Shown piece after piece: positions 38,243-47,318 of a stretch of DNA of 64,000 nt. The notes below the pieces were generated by a model. That model did no database searches. It saw nothing but the letters and a program-made list of their open reading frames with translations, and was not told where the DNA came from. The DNA lies in NCBI GenBank assembly GCA_002162755.1, contig MAAS01000029.1:161033-225032 (forward strand). The letters are read 5' to 3'. This DNA comes from Gammaproteobacteria bacterium 50_400_T64 (GTDB taxonomy: Bacteria; Pseudomonadota; Gammaproteobacteria; Pseudomonadales; Porticoccaceae). Position numbers and translations under genes: made by a program. Within the stretch, counting starts at the first letter, position 1. Every line of letters starts with the position of its first letter.

Positions 38243-40138
38243 ATGTCTTCTCAAGTTCAATCATCTGATACGGAGTCGGTGCCAGCTCAGGCATCTGCTA
38301 CCCCCAAACCTGCAGGTATGGCTCAGGACAACTGGCAGAAAATGGCTAGTTTGTCTGCCAACATGGACCTGCAATCCTGGCTGGAATTGCAGTGCGGTCT
38401 GATTGAGGGCGTTTATAGCGGTGTATTAGCCATACGTGAGAGCGGGCAATTTCAACCGGTAGCCGTATGGCCCGATGCCAATCAGGCTATGGATAGCCTG
38501 TCGGATCTGATTGAGCAAGTCATGGCAGAGGGCAGCGGTCTGGTGACAGAGCTGCCAGCAAGCGAGCAACAGACCGGCACGGAGGCACATTGTTTTGGTG
38601 TCGCTTTTCCCATTCATGTTGGGGGTGAAGTTTCTGGTGTGATCGCCGTGGCCGTGAATATTAGTGCAGAGTCCGAATTGCCCGCCACTATGAATGCGCT
38701 GCAATGGGGGGCGGCCTGGGTAGAGCTAACACAAATGCGGCGCTTGTATGATCAGCGCGAGTCGGCGTTTACCCGCCTTAGCACCAGTGTTGATTTGTTG
38801 TCCCGGGTGTTACCCGAACCCGGCTTTAACAGTGCCGCGATGCGTTTGGTCACCGAGTTGGCGATTAACGTAAATTGCAATCTGGTGAGCCTGGGTCTGG
38901 TTGGCGACAAAGGTGTCAAGCTGGCGCATCTCTCGCACAGTGCTGATTTTGGCAGTCAGATGAATATGGTGCGAGCCCTTGAAAACGCTATGGACGAAGC
39001 GGTAGATCAGCGCGCGGCCATTGTTTTACCGGCGTTGCTTAGCCTGTCCGCAAACTTGGTGATGGTGGCGCACCATAGTCTTGAAGAATTACAGCAGAGT
39101 GAATCCCTGTTGACGATTCCCCTACAGGTCGATGATCGTTGGGTGGGGGCGATTACCCTGCAGCGCGATATTGACCAGCCCTTTACCCTCGACGATGTAC
39201 AGTATTGTGAAAGTGTCGTGGCCCTGGCAGTGAGTGCGCTAGAGGGTAAGCGCGATAACGACCGACCGTTGCATCAGAAAATTCGTGACGCCGGTAAACA
39301 GCAGCTACAACGTATTTGGGGGCCGGGTTATCTGGGTCGCAAACTACTGTTGTCGATAGCAACAATATTGACCTTATTGGGCGTGCTGGTTAACGGGGAT
39401 TATCGTTTATCAGCCCCCGCTTCGTTACAAACCTTGAGTCAACAGGTGGTGGCAGCCCCGTTTGATGGCTACATCAAAGATGCCCTCAGTCGTGCTGGCG
39501 ATGTGGTGAAGGAGGGCGATGCGCTACTGCATCTGGATGACCGCGACCTACTACTCGAGCAGCTCAAGTGGCGCAGTCAGCAGAGCAAGCTGAGTCGCCA
39601 GTATCAGGAGGCCACAGCCGCTCACGACCGTGCCCGTATTACCATTATCGATGCCCAGTTAGAGCAGGCCAGGGCGCAACTGCATCTGGTTGAGAGTCAA
39701 TTACAGCGCTCCACCCTTTACGCGCCATTTGATGGTTTAGTGGTAAGCGGTGATCTCAGTCAGCGTCTCGGGGGTGTGGTTAGCCACGGCGAAGTGCTGT
39801 TCGAAATCTCGCCAGTAAGCGCCTACCGCGTCGATTTGTTAATTAAGGAAAGCCGTATTGCCGATCTCAACCTCGGGCAAACCGGCAGCCTGTACCTGTC
39901 GGCTCTGCCTGAAATGGCCTTTGAATTTACGGTGAGCAATATAACGCCAGTGACTGAATATCAAGACGCCGCCACCTTTTTTGTCGTGGAAGCGATGTTG
40001 CACGATAGCCACGAACGTTTGCGGCCGGGCATGGAAGGCATCGGCAAAGTCTTTATCGACGAGCGCAACCTGTTTGCCATTTGGACTCGCGAACTACGCG
40101 ATTGGCTGCGCCTGCGTTTTTGGCGTTGGTGGGGTTAA
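38243..40138 (+). CDS. GAF-domain and HlyD-family adaptor fusion protein
   Basis: The 631-residue protein has about 340 cytoplasmic residues that look like two GAF-type sensor domains (about 45-155 and 180-335; FPIHVGGEVSGVIAVAVNI and IPLQVDDRWVGAITLQ are typical). One transmembrane helix follows (about 370-390, LLLSIATILTLLGVLVNG). The periplasmic part is a HlyD-type adaptor: a lipoyl half-motif (VVAAPFDGYIKDALSRAGDVVKEGDALLHL is split by a short coiled coil) and a beta-barrel domain to the C-terminus (RSTLYAPFDGLVVSGDLS). HlyD proteins bridge an inner-membrane motor and a TolC channel. A fused GAF pair is unusual and might sense a ligand or dock the motor. Its stop is four bases before the next GTG. 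Confidence 0.85.
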   Translation: MSSQVQSSDTESVPAQASATPKPAGMAQDNWQKMASLSANMDLQSWLELQCGLIEGVYSGVLAIRESGQFQPVAVWPDANQAMDSLSDLIEQVMAEGSGLVTELPASEQQTGTEAHCFGVAFPIHVGGEVSGVIAVAVNISAESELPATMNALQWGAAWVELTQMRRLYDQRESAFTRLSTSVDLLSRVLPEPGFNSAAMRLVTELAINVNCNLVSLGLVGDKGVKLAHLSHSADFGSQMNMVRALENAMDEAVDQRAAIVLPALLSLSANLVMVAHHSLEELQQSESLLTIPLQVDDRWVGAITLQRDIDQPFTLDDVQYCESVVALAVSALEGKRDNDRPLHQKIRDAGKQQLQRIWGPGYLGRKLLLSIATILTLLGVLVNGDYRLSAPASLQTLSQQVVAAPFDGYIKDALSRAGDVVKEGDALLHLDDRDLLLEQLKWRSQQSKLSRQYQEATAAHDRARITIIDAQLEQARAQLHLVESQLQRSTLYAPFDGLVVSGDLSQRLGGVVSHGEVLFEISPVSAYRVDLLIKESRIADLNLGQTGSLYLSALPEMAFEFTVSNITPVTEYQDAATFFVVEAMLHDSHERLRPGMEGIGKVFIDERNLFAIWTRELRDWLRLRFWRWWG

Positions 40139-40141
40139 CGG

Positions 40142-42292
40142 GTGTCTGTCAACGCTTCGCTGTTCAGCCAGTCCTGGTATCTGGTCTCGGCTTTGTCGCC
40201 ACGGCTGCGGCGGCACACCGCCATCCACCGGCATATATACCGGGGTGAGGTGTGGTATGTCTTGCAGGATCACGCTTCGGGTCAGTTTCATCGCTTTACG
40301 CCACAGGCCTATTTGATTATTGGCAAGATGGATGGCCAGCGCAGTTTGCAGCAAATATGGGAGGAGGCCTGCGAACTATTGGGCGACGACATGCCCTCGC
40401 AGGACGATATTATCGGCCTGGTTTCAAAGCTGTTTAGCGCCAATGTGCTGCACTCCGATACCATGCCGGATATGGAAGCGCTGGATCGTCGTCACTCTAT
40501 GCTGGCACGGCAAAAGTTAATACAAAAAATCAAATCACCGCTAGCGGTGCGCATACCCCTGCTGGACCCCGAACGCTTTCTGAACAACACCATGTCGATT
40601 GTCGCGCCTTTTTTTAGTCGTTGGATGGCAGGTTTATGGGTGCTGGTTGTTGGTCTCGGTATTTTGTTGGCAGCAGTGCATTGGGATGCGTTGGCGGGCA
40701 ACTTGAGCGACAGGGTTCTAGCCGCAGAAAACTTGCTGTTAATGGCGCTGGTCTACCCTTTTGTGAAAACCTTGCATGAATTGGGACATGCCTATGCGGT
40801 GAAGCGCTGGGGCGGTGAGGTACACGAAATTGGCATTATGTTTTTAGTGTTTTTTCCCGTGCCCTATGTGGATGCCAGCGCAGCAACAGCATTTCGTAGC
40901 AAGTACCAACGGATGCTGGTGGGTGCGATTGGCATTCTTATTGAGGGCTTTATTGCGGCACTGGCCATGCTGGTGTGGACGCAGGCCGAGCCGGGTTTGG
41001 TGCGGGCGCTGGCGTTTAATACCATGCTGATTTCGGGTGTGTCGACAGTGTTTTTCAACGGCAATCCACTACTGCGTTTCGATGCTTATTATGTGCTGGC
41101 TGACTGGCTTGAAATCCCCAACCTGGCCAAGCGCTCCGGCAGCTATGTGGGTTACTGGGTTAAAAGTACTTTGATGGGCGTGCGCGGACTGGTGTCGCCC
41201 GCCGCCTCGGGCCGGGAAGCGAAATGGCTGATGGGTTACGCCCTTACCTCCTACCTTTATCGCATCGTTATTATGATGTCGATAGCCCTGTTCATTGCCT
41301 CCGAATATTTGTTTATCGGTACGTTGTTGGCACTGTGGACGCTCTGGGGTGGTATTTTACAACCCCTGGCCAAATTGCTGGCTAAGCCCTTTAGTGATGC
41401 TCAGCTAAAGCAGCAGCCTAAGCGCACATGGGCAGTGATTAGCGCACTGGTTTTGGTGCTGGTTCTTTTGCTCGGGGTTATCCCCTTCCCCTATGCCACC
41501 TACACCCACGGTGTTTTATCGGCCTCTGAAAATTCTCAGGTGCGGGTGCGTAGTAGCGGTTTTGTCGATCAACTGTTGGCGAACTCGGGCGATGAAGTGG
41601 AGGCCGGGCAGCCCTTGTTGCGTTTGCTAGACCCGACACTGGGTGCTGAAGTGGCTGTGTTAGCAGCGCAGGTGCGCGAAGCGGAAGCACGTTATCTCGC
41701 GGCCATGGGTAACCGTGTTGAAGCGGGTATTCAGCAGGAATTGCTGAATTTTCGGCGTCAGGAATACCGCCGTGCTCGTGACAAAGAGGCTGCTCTAACA
41801 CTGGTGGCGCAAAAGAGTGGCACCTTTATTTTGCCCCATGCGGCTTCATTACAGGGGCGCTATCTTTCCCGTGGTGATCTGCTGGGTAACATCGTTAATT
41901 TCGATCACTTACCCGTCACCGTGCTGGTCGATGAAGACCGTATTAACGGTGTGCGTCATCGTACTCGCTCGGTGGAAGTGCGTATGGTTTCGCAGCAACA
42001 GCGTGCCTTTCCCGCTTCGATTTCCCGGATTGTGCCAGCCAGTACCCAGATGCTGCCCAATGATATTTTAGCGGTTGAGGCAGGGGGGTTAATTGTGACG
42101 CGTCCCGATGGGGGCGCTGAGCATCCCCAGGCCTTCAAGCATTATTTCCGCCTGGTGCTCGACGTGCCGGATGCACCGAGGGAGCGACTGAATGAGCGCG
42201 TGCACGTGTTGTTTGAGCATCAGCCAGAGCCTTTGTTGTGGCGTTGGTTACGTGATCTGCGCCGTGTTTTCCTGAGACAGCTGAATGTCTGA
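40142..42292 (+). CDS. PqqD/RRE-like, M50 zinc protease and HlyD fusion protein
   Basis: A 716-residue fusion. Residues about 32-105 look like a PqqD-type peptide-recognition (RRE) domain: YVLQDHASGQFHRFTPQAYL, then MDGQRSLQQIWEEA and a terminal helix. About 160-450 is a polytopic site-2-protease-like domain with zinc motif HELGH (212-216) and a distal Asp ligand in NPLLRFDAYYVL (Asp314), so the active site looks complete. About 460-716 is a HlyD-type periplasmic domain (lipoyl motif VRVRSSGFVDQLLANSGDEV). Similar fusions are annotated as putative peptide zinc metalloproteases near peptide-modification genes. Here it may recognise and trim the giant protein or its leader while acting as an export adaptor; this is inferred. 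It overlaps the SecA-like gene by 8 bases. Confidence 0.87.
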   Translation: MSVNASLFSQSWYLVSALSPRLRRHTAIHRHIYRGEVWYVLQDHASGQFHRFTPQAYLIIGKMDGQRSLQQIWEEACELLGDDMPSQDDIIGLVSKLFSANVLHSDTMPDMEALDRRHSMLARQKLIQKIKSPLAVRIPLLDPERFLNNTMSIVAPFFSRWMAGLWVLVVGLGILLAAVHWDALAGNLSDRVLAAENLLLMALVYPFVKTLHELGHAYAVKRWGGEVHEIGIMFLVFFPVPYVDASAATAFRSKYQRMLVGAIGILIEGFIAALAMLVWTQAEPGLVRALAFNTMLISGVSTVFFNGNPLLRFDAYYVLADWLEIPNLAKRSGSYVGYWVKSTLMGVRGLVSPAASGREAKWLMGYALTSYLYRIVIMMSIALFIASEYLFIGTLLALWTLWGGILQPLAKLLAKPFSDAQLKQQPKRTWAVISALVLVLVLLLGVIPFPYATYTHGVLSASENSQVRVRSSGFVDQLLANSGDEVEAGQPLLRLLDPTLGAEVAVLAAQVREAEARYLAAMGNRVEAGIQQELLNFRRQEYRRARDKEAALTLVAQKSGTFILPHAASLQGRYLSRGDLLGNIVNFDHLPVTVLVDEDRINGVRHRTRSVEVRMVSQQQRAFPASISRIVPASTQMLPNDILAVEAGGLIVTRPDGGAEHPQAFKHYFRLVLDVPDAPRERLNERVHVLFEHQPEPLLWRWLRDLRRVFLRQLNV

Positions 42293-44327
42293 CTTAGCCA
42301 CCTTTGGTGTGGGAGGCTTAAAGCCAAACGAGCCTGTCATAAGGACGATTGACGGGCCAGGTCGACAGCCGACATCGGTATTATTACGGCCCGAGCAAGC
42401 CTTGCCGCCAGCCATGCGTTGGTTCGAGCGCCCGCATCATCAACTAAAAGGCTGGGTGGGACGCTGGCGTTGGCGCAAAGGGCGTCCGCTTGACGACTAT
42501 TTGCAAGGGATTGTCGATCTGGATGAAATCGCTTTAGCCTATAGCGACCAGCAATTGCATACAGCCGTGGCTGAACTGCGGCGACAGTTACTGTGCAAGG
42601 GTTTTGATCGAGATAGCCTGTGTTGGGCCTTTGCGCTGATTCGTGAAGCAGCGGGTCGCTCTTTGGGTATGCGTCATTTTGATAGTCAACTGCGGGGCGG
42701 CCTGGCGATGTTTTTGGGCCGCGTGGCAGAAATGGCGACGGGCGAGGGTAAAACATTGACCGCGACGCTGCCTGTTTCCGCCGCTGCCCTTGGGGGTATT
42801 CCCGTTCATGTGATTACCGTTAATGATTATCTGGCGGCTCGCGATGCCGAAGAAATGACACCTTTATACGAGTACCTGGGCCTCAGTGTCGGTTGCATAC
42901 AGCAGGGTATGTCCCGGGATGAGCGCCGCGATATTTACGCCAAAGACATCGTTTATTGCACCAATAAAGAACTGGTTTTCGATTACCTGAAAGACCATCT
43001 CGTCCTTAAAGGCGCTGCGGCGACAATGCATCGCCACGCCGAACGCTTGAAGGGCAATGTGGAAATGGATCAGCAATTAATGTTGCGTGGTTTACATTTT
43101 GCCATCGTCGATGAGGCCGATAGCGTGTTTATGGATGAAGCGCGCACGCCGCTGATCATCTCGGGTGAAACACATCATAACGAGGGTCAGGAGCAGGTTT
43201 ATCAGCAGGCGGTAACACTCGCTCAGCAACTACAGCGCGATACCCACTTTGAACAGCAGGATTTACGCCGCCATATTCAATTGACTGAGAAGGGCGAGAG
43301 TGCGGTTGATACAGCTTCTGCCAACCTGGGTGCTTACTGGGTAGGGCGTATTCGGCGCTATGAAATAGTTCGTCAGGCGCTGACAGCGCTTATTTTTTTC
43401 GAACGCGATCGTCATTATTTAGTCCGCGATGGCAAGGTGCAGATTATTGATGCGCATACCGGCAGAGTCATGCCCGACCGCACCTGGGAAAGAGGGCTGC
43501 ACCAGCTCATTGAAACCAAAGAGGGCTGCGAACTCACCGCACCTCGAGAAACACTGGCTAAAATTAGTTATCAGAATTTTTTTCGCCGCTACCATTGGCT
43601 GGCGGGAATGACCGGTACCGCCCGTGAGGTGGTGGGTGAGTTTTGGCAAATCTATAGTTTGGCGGTGGTGGATATTCCCACGCACAATGCCCTGCGCCGC
43701 GAGCACTACCCCGATACGCTGTGCGCCACCGATGCTGATAAACAGGCGCGTATAGCCGAGTCGGTAGCCCGTGAAGTGGCGCTTGGCCGCTCGGTACTGG
43801 TGGGCAGTAGTACGGTGAGCAGCTCGGAAATCATCGCAGAAGCACTGGCAGAAAAAGGTGTGAATTGTCGCTTGCTCAATGCCAAGCAGGACGCCGAAGA
43901 GGCGGAAATGATAGCGGCGGCGGGCCAGCCCGGGCAGGTCACTATTGCGACCAGTATGGCGGGGCGCGGTACCGATATTAAGCTGCATACAGACGTACAT
44001 GCAGCCGGTGGTTTGCATGTCATATTAACGGAGCTGCAGGAAGCCTCGCGTATTGACCGCCAATTAGCGGGCCGTGGTGCGCGTTTTGGTGACCCCGGCA
44101 GTGTTGAATTAATAGTATCTATGGATGATGAGTGGCTGCAGCGAGCCTGGTATAGAAGCCTGTTGATGGCGGTGAGTGAATATTCCTGGGGGCAGCGTTT
44201 GGCTTTGCTGCTCATGCGACGCGGGCAGGCCAGGCTGCAGACACAGCACAGTCGTTTACGTCAGCAACTGCTAAAAGTGGATGCACGGCAGGGTGATATT
44301 CTAGCCTTTACTGCCGGGTCGATATAA
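42285..44327 (+). CDS. Short SecA-like translocase ATPase
   Basis: A 680-residue SecA homologue, against about 900 for housekeeping SecA. Conserved SecA motifs are present: LGMRHFDSQLRGG, Walker A ATGEGKT (151-157), VHVITVNDYLAARDAEEM, the DEAD-box line IVDEADSVFMDEARTPLIISG is split here as VDEADS (275-280) and DEARTPLIISG, GMTGTA (441-446), ATSMAGRGTDIKL, and motif VI QLAGRGARFGDPGS. After the second nucleotide-binding domain only about 75 residues remain. The helical wing, two-helix finger and zinc-binding tail therefore appear to be absent. It sits between two adaptor genes and overlaps the M50 gene, so it is probably a dedicated motor for this locus rather than the general SecA. Confidence 0.9.
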   Translation: MSDLATFGVGGLKPNEPVIRTIDGPGRQPTSVLLRPEQALPPAMRWFERPHHQLKGWVGRWRWRKGRPLDDYLQGIVDLDEIALAYSDQQLHTAVAELRRQLLCKGFDRDSLCWAFALIREAAGRSLGMRHFDSQLRGGLAMFLGRVAEMATGEGKTLTATLPVSAAALGGIPVHVITVNDYLAARDAEEMTPLYEYLGLSVGCIQQGMSRDERRDIYAKDIVYCTNKELVFDYLKDHLVLKGAAATMHRHAERLKGNVEMDQQLMLRGLHFAIVDEADSVFMDEARTPLIISGETHHNEGQEQVYQQAVTLAQQLQRDTHFEQQDLRRHIQLTEKGESAVDTASANLGAYWVGRIRRYEIVRQALTALIFFERDRHYLVRDGKVQIIDAHTGRVMPDRTWERGLHQLIETKEGCELTAPRETLAKISYQNFFRRYHWLAGMTGTAREVVGEFWQIYSLAVVDIPTHNALRREHYPDTLCATDADKQARIAESVAREVALGRSVLVGSSTVSSSEIIAEALAEKGVNCRLLNAKQDAEEAEMIAAAGQPGQVTIATSMAGRGTDIKLHTDVHAAGGLHVILTELQEASRIDRQLAGRGARFGDPGSVELIVSMDDEWLQRAWYRSLLMAVSEYSWGQRLALLLMRRGQARLQTQHSRLRQQLLKVDARQGDILAFTAGSI

Positions 44328-44396
44328 TGGTGCAGAGTTAAAATTAAGGGCTTGCGCTGCAAGCTGTTGAATGATTTTTAAATTAATGGGGCGACA

Positions 44397-45134
44397 ATGA
44401 AATTTGCAGTATCGGCTATTGGGGTTTTATGTTTTCTATTTGCAAGTACGCGGGTGCAGGCCGAATTATCGAGTTCTGAATTGAGCTGCTTACTCGAGCC
44501 CTCCAGTGAAATTCTGCTGAGTAGCCACGTTTCGGGCATCGTGAGTCGCGTCAACGCTGAACGGGGTGGTCTGGTAAAAAAGAACCAGATATTAGTCTCT
44601 CTCGAAAGTGAATTGGAGCGTGCGGCGTTGAGAACAGTGAGGGCACGGGCAGATTTTGCCAGCCGTAAACTGGAGCGCAATCAGGAATTGCTGGAGCAGG
44701 GCTTGCTGTCGGATTATGAGCGCGATGAGCTGGTGACGGAGCAGGAGTTAGCGCGTTTAACAGTGGCAGAAGCAGAAGAACGTTTGAAACAGCGAGATAT
44801 TCGCAGCCCTATTAAGGGTGTTGTCGTAAAGCGTCATGTCTCTATCGGTGAATATGTGGGTAGTGAACCGGTGATGGAATTGATGGCGCTCAACCCGTTA
44901 TATGCCGAGGTTGTGATGCGCTCCAATAGTTACGGTCAGGTGAGTAAAGGCATGAAAGTAAAGGTGCAACTGGTACACCCTGCCGGGGACGGTAGCGAGA
45001 CTGATGTTGAAGGCACGGTGGTGGTGGTTGACCGTGTCATTGATGCCGCAAGTAATACCTTTGGTTTTCGCGTTAAGGTCAGTAATCCGGATTTAAGCTT
45101 GCCCGCAGGGCTTAAATGCCGCATTAAATTTTAA
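44397..45134 (+). CDS. Periplasmic adaptor (HlyD/RND-type membrane fusion protein)
   Basis: The 245-residue protein has a signal peptide (hydrophobic FAVSAIGVLCFLFAST, cleavage after VQA). A lipoyl-type half-motif (LSSHVSGIVSRVNAERGGLVKK) and a coiled-coil hairpin (about 75-130, RARADFASRKLERNQELLEQ) follow. The second lipoyl half is IRSPIKGVVVKRHVSIGEYV, and a beta-barrel domain ends at LKCRIKF. It is shorter than most adaptors and has no membrane anchor, so it would be soluble in the periplasm. It follows the SecA-like gene by 69 bases and probably completes the envelope-spanning export apparatus with the TolC-like protein. Confidence 0.87.
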   Translation: MKFAVSAIGVLCFLFASTRVQAELSSSELSCLLEPSSEILLSSHVSGIVSRVNAERGGLVKKNQILVSLESELERAALRTVRARADFASRKLERNQELLEQGLLSDYERDELVTEQELARLTVAEAEERLKQRDIRSPIKGVVVKRHVSIGEYVGSEPVMELMALNPLYAEVVMRSNSYGQVSKGMKVKVQLVHPAGDGSETDVEGTVVVVDRVIDAASNTFGFRVKVSNPDLSLPAGLKCRIKF

Positions 45135-45181
45135 AAGCAGATATTTTTTTACGATTGTTTGCATGCAATTTATTACTTGAA

Positions 45182-47149
45182 TTAAGGCAGGCTTTCTAGC
45201 CTGGCGAGATAGTAGCCCTGGGCACCGCTGACACCGAGCTCGATTAAAGACTGCCATTCGCTTTCAGATTCAACACCTTCGGCAATTAAAGGTAGAGACC
45301 GAATAGCGACCAGTTGAACCAGTGTGCGGATATAAAACTGGTTGTCTTTTTCGCAATTAATTTCTCGTGTGAAGCTGCGGTGTACCTTCAGGTAGCGCAG
45401 GGGCAAGCTCCCCAGATAGGCAAATTTTGAGGCGTTCAGCCCAAAGCCGTCGATAGCCAAACCCGTGCCGCACTGACTGAGCAAGGCTTCAAAGCTGCGT
45501 ACTTCGTGCTCTGCGAAGTGTAAAATTCGTTCCGGTAATTCACAGGTTAAGAGCGCTGCGAAATCAGGATCCTGTGTTAAAAAGTCAGTGAGCCAATGAC
45601 GGAAGGGTTCCGAGCGGAATGAGCTCAAACAGATGTTCACACTTAAGGGCTCGCTACGTCCCTGCCATTTATTGCGTAATTCAGTCAGTACCAGTTGATC
45701 AAATTCGCTGCCAAGGCCCGCACGTTCAAGGGCTGGAATGACCGTTCCTGCAGCAAACTCTTCATTTTTCTTGTCACTCGGAAAACTCGAAAACACCTCG
45801 TAAGCTAATAAATTACGTTCAGGCGCACCGTACATAGGCTGTATGTTGAGGCGAATATTTTTCTTGGCGATGGCAGATTTGACGAACCCAGACCAATCAA
45901 TAGTGGCGATGGATGTTGCCGTCGCGGGTCTCGAAATATCTGCAAACTGCCCCCATTCGTTGCTGGGGTTATCGGTCATTGAGCGAAGCACCATATCGGC
46001 CTCGCTTAATAGTTCTGGGCCATTGGAGATAGAAGCACTGTAGGTATAGCCCATTTGCACAATGGGGTTTTTCGATGACAGGTTTTGTTCGCTCGTTTGA
46101 AACCAGCTCAACTGTTGGACGTTACTGAATAAATGATCCGCTAGCGTAAGGGCATCGGCGCGTTCAATATCACTGATAAAAACAGTAAATTCAGCACCCT
46201 GGCGGCGAGCGATAAGTGCCTGCTCGTGACCCTGTAGCGAAGCCGAAAGCTGCGAAGCAATCGACTGCAGTAGTTTGTTGCCCTCGACCCGGCCCGCCAA
46301 TTGATTAAGTTGAGCAAGCTGGCGTACGGCAAAAATCATTAAAACGCCGCAATGCTCGCCTGATTCATCTTGCACACAGCTGTTGAGCTGGGCATCAAAG
46401 TCACTGCGATTTGCGAGGCCGGTCAATTCATCACGGCGTGTCTTTTGACGCAACTCGCTAATCAGGCTCAGTTGACGTTCGAAAAGCTGACTAAGCTGAG
46501 CCGACATATGATTCATCGTTTCGACAAGGGTGGCGAGCTCGCGTGTATGGGGAATGATTTTCTGCTGTGTAAAGTCCTGCCTACAGATGGCATTGGCCTG
46601 CGCTTCCACTCTTTTTAAGGGGACAAGCAAGTGTTTAATGGCGAGAGATATGAGCAGGCAACTCATAAGGCTAACCAGGGCAAACCAGAGCAGCTGTTCG
46701 ACGAGTACTCGCCACAGATTGAGGTAGGCCTGCCCGGGGTGGCTAACAACGACCAGGGTGCCGAACGGCTGCCAACCCGTACTGACCTCTGCTTCGCCCT
46801 TATACGTTGGTAGCTTCATCAGACGGATGAACCAGGGCGGCACCGACTCTATCGTTATCGGAAAGCTACGATCGAGGTGTAATTTTTTATTGGTATCGAG
46901 AAGGTAAATTCGTTGATAGAAGCCAGTGTCTGAAACGGCATTGAGTATGGTTTCAAGAGTCGCGATGTCCTGATTACTTGCCGCTTGTGTCATCGATAGC
47001 GCGATAGACGTCGCTGTATCCTGGGCGTGAGTTTGCATTTGTTTTTCAACCAGTGTTTTACTATTACGCGCACCCACTGCGATATTCCCCACATAAAGCA
47101 GTGCCGTAGCAATAAGTATTGCTATTAATAACTGGCGAAATAGCGTCAC
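45182..47149 (-). CDS. lapD: LapD-type c-di-GMP receptor with degenerate GGDEF and EAL domains
   Basis: LapD is an inner-membrane protein that binds cytoplasmic c-di-GMP and sequesters the periplasmic protease LapG, so a surface adhesin is retained. This 655-residue protein has TM1 (about 7-25), a periplasmic domain with the output signature GWQPFG (125-130, containing the Trp that LapG binds in Pseudomonas), TM2 (about 152-172) and a HAMP segment. The GGDEF domain has RQGAEF (316-321) in place of GGDEF, and the EAL domain has EVF (451-453) in place of EAL. Both active sites are thus degenerate, as in known LapD. It is divergent from lapG. Confidence 0.92.
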   Translation of the reverse strand: MTLFRQLLIAILIATALLYVGNIAVGARNSKTLVEKQMQTHAQDTATSIALSMTQAASNQDIATLETILNAVSDTGFYQRIYLLDTNKKLHLDRSFPITIESVPPWFIRLMKLPTYKGEAEVSTGWQPFGTLVVVSHPGQAYLNLWRVLVEQLLWFALVSLMSCLLISLAIKHLLVPLKRVEAQANAICRQDFTQQKIIPHTRELATLVETMNHMSAQLSQLFERQLSLISELRQKTRRDELTGLANRSDFDAQLNSCVQDESGEHCGVLMIFAVRQLAQLNQLAGRVEGNKLLQSIASQLSASLQGHEQALIARRQGAEFTVFISDIERADALTLADHLFSNVQQLSWFQTSEQNLSSKNPIVQMGYTYSASISNGPELLSEADMVLRSMTDNPSNEWGQFADISRPATATSIATIDWSGFVKSAIAKKNIRLNIQPMYGAPERNLLAYEVFSSFPSDKKNEEFAAGTVIPALERAGLGSEFDQLVLTELRNKWQGRSEPLSVNICLSSFRSEPFRHWLTDFLTQDPDFAALLTCELPERILHFAEHEVRSFEALLSQCGTGLAIDGFGLNASKFAYLGSLPLRYLKVHRSFTREINCEKDNQFYIRTLVQLVAIRSLPLIAEGVESESEWQSLIELGVSGAQGYYLARLESLP

Positions 47150-47318
47150 AGGAAACCTTTTGAATTATTATCAACAGAAGGATTTTAATTTAATCTATCG
47201 ATTATGCCAATGCGATGATTTTAAGTGTTTCTTTCCATGCTAGCCCTGAGCTGTCAATTTCACTAGAGTGGTTAAAGATGTTTGAATTACCCTTAACAAA
47301 CAGGTTGTAGATTTCACC

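Noticed and set aside
42285-44327. Housekeeping secA
   Set aside because: The protein is too short, lacks the C-terminal regions, and is embedded in an export locus with overlapping adaptor genes.
38243-45134. Ordinary ABC-type I secretion operon
   Set aside because: HlyD-type adaptors and a TolC-like channel are present, but no ABC transporter signature or C39/transmembrane exporter gene is seen in the window.
45182-47149. Active diguanylate cyclase or phosphodiesterase
   Set aside because: Both active-site motifs are replaced (RQGAEF and EVF), and the periplasmic signature fits LapD.
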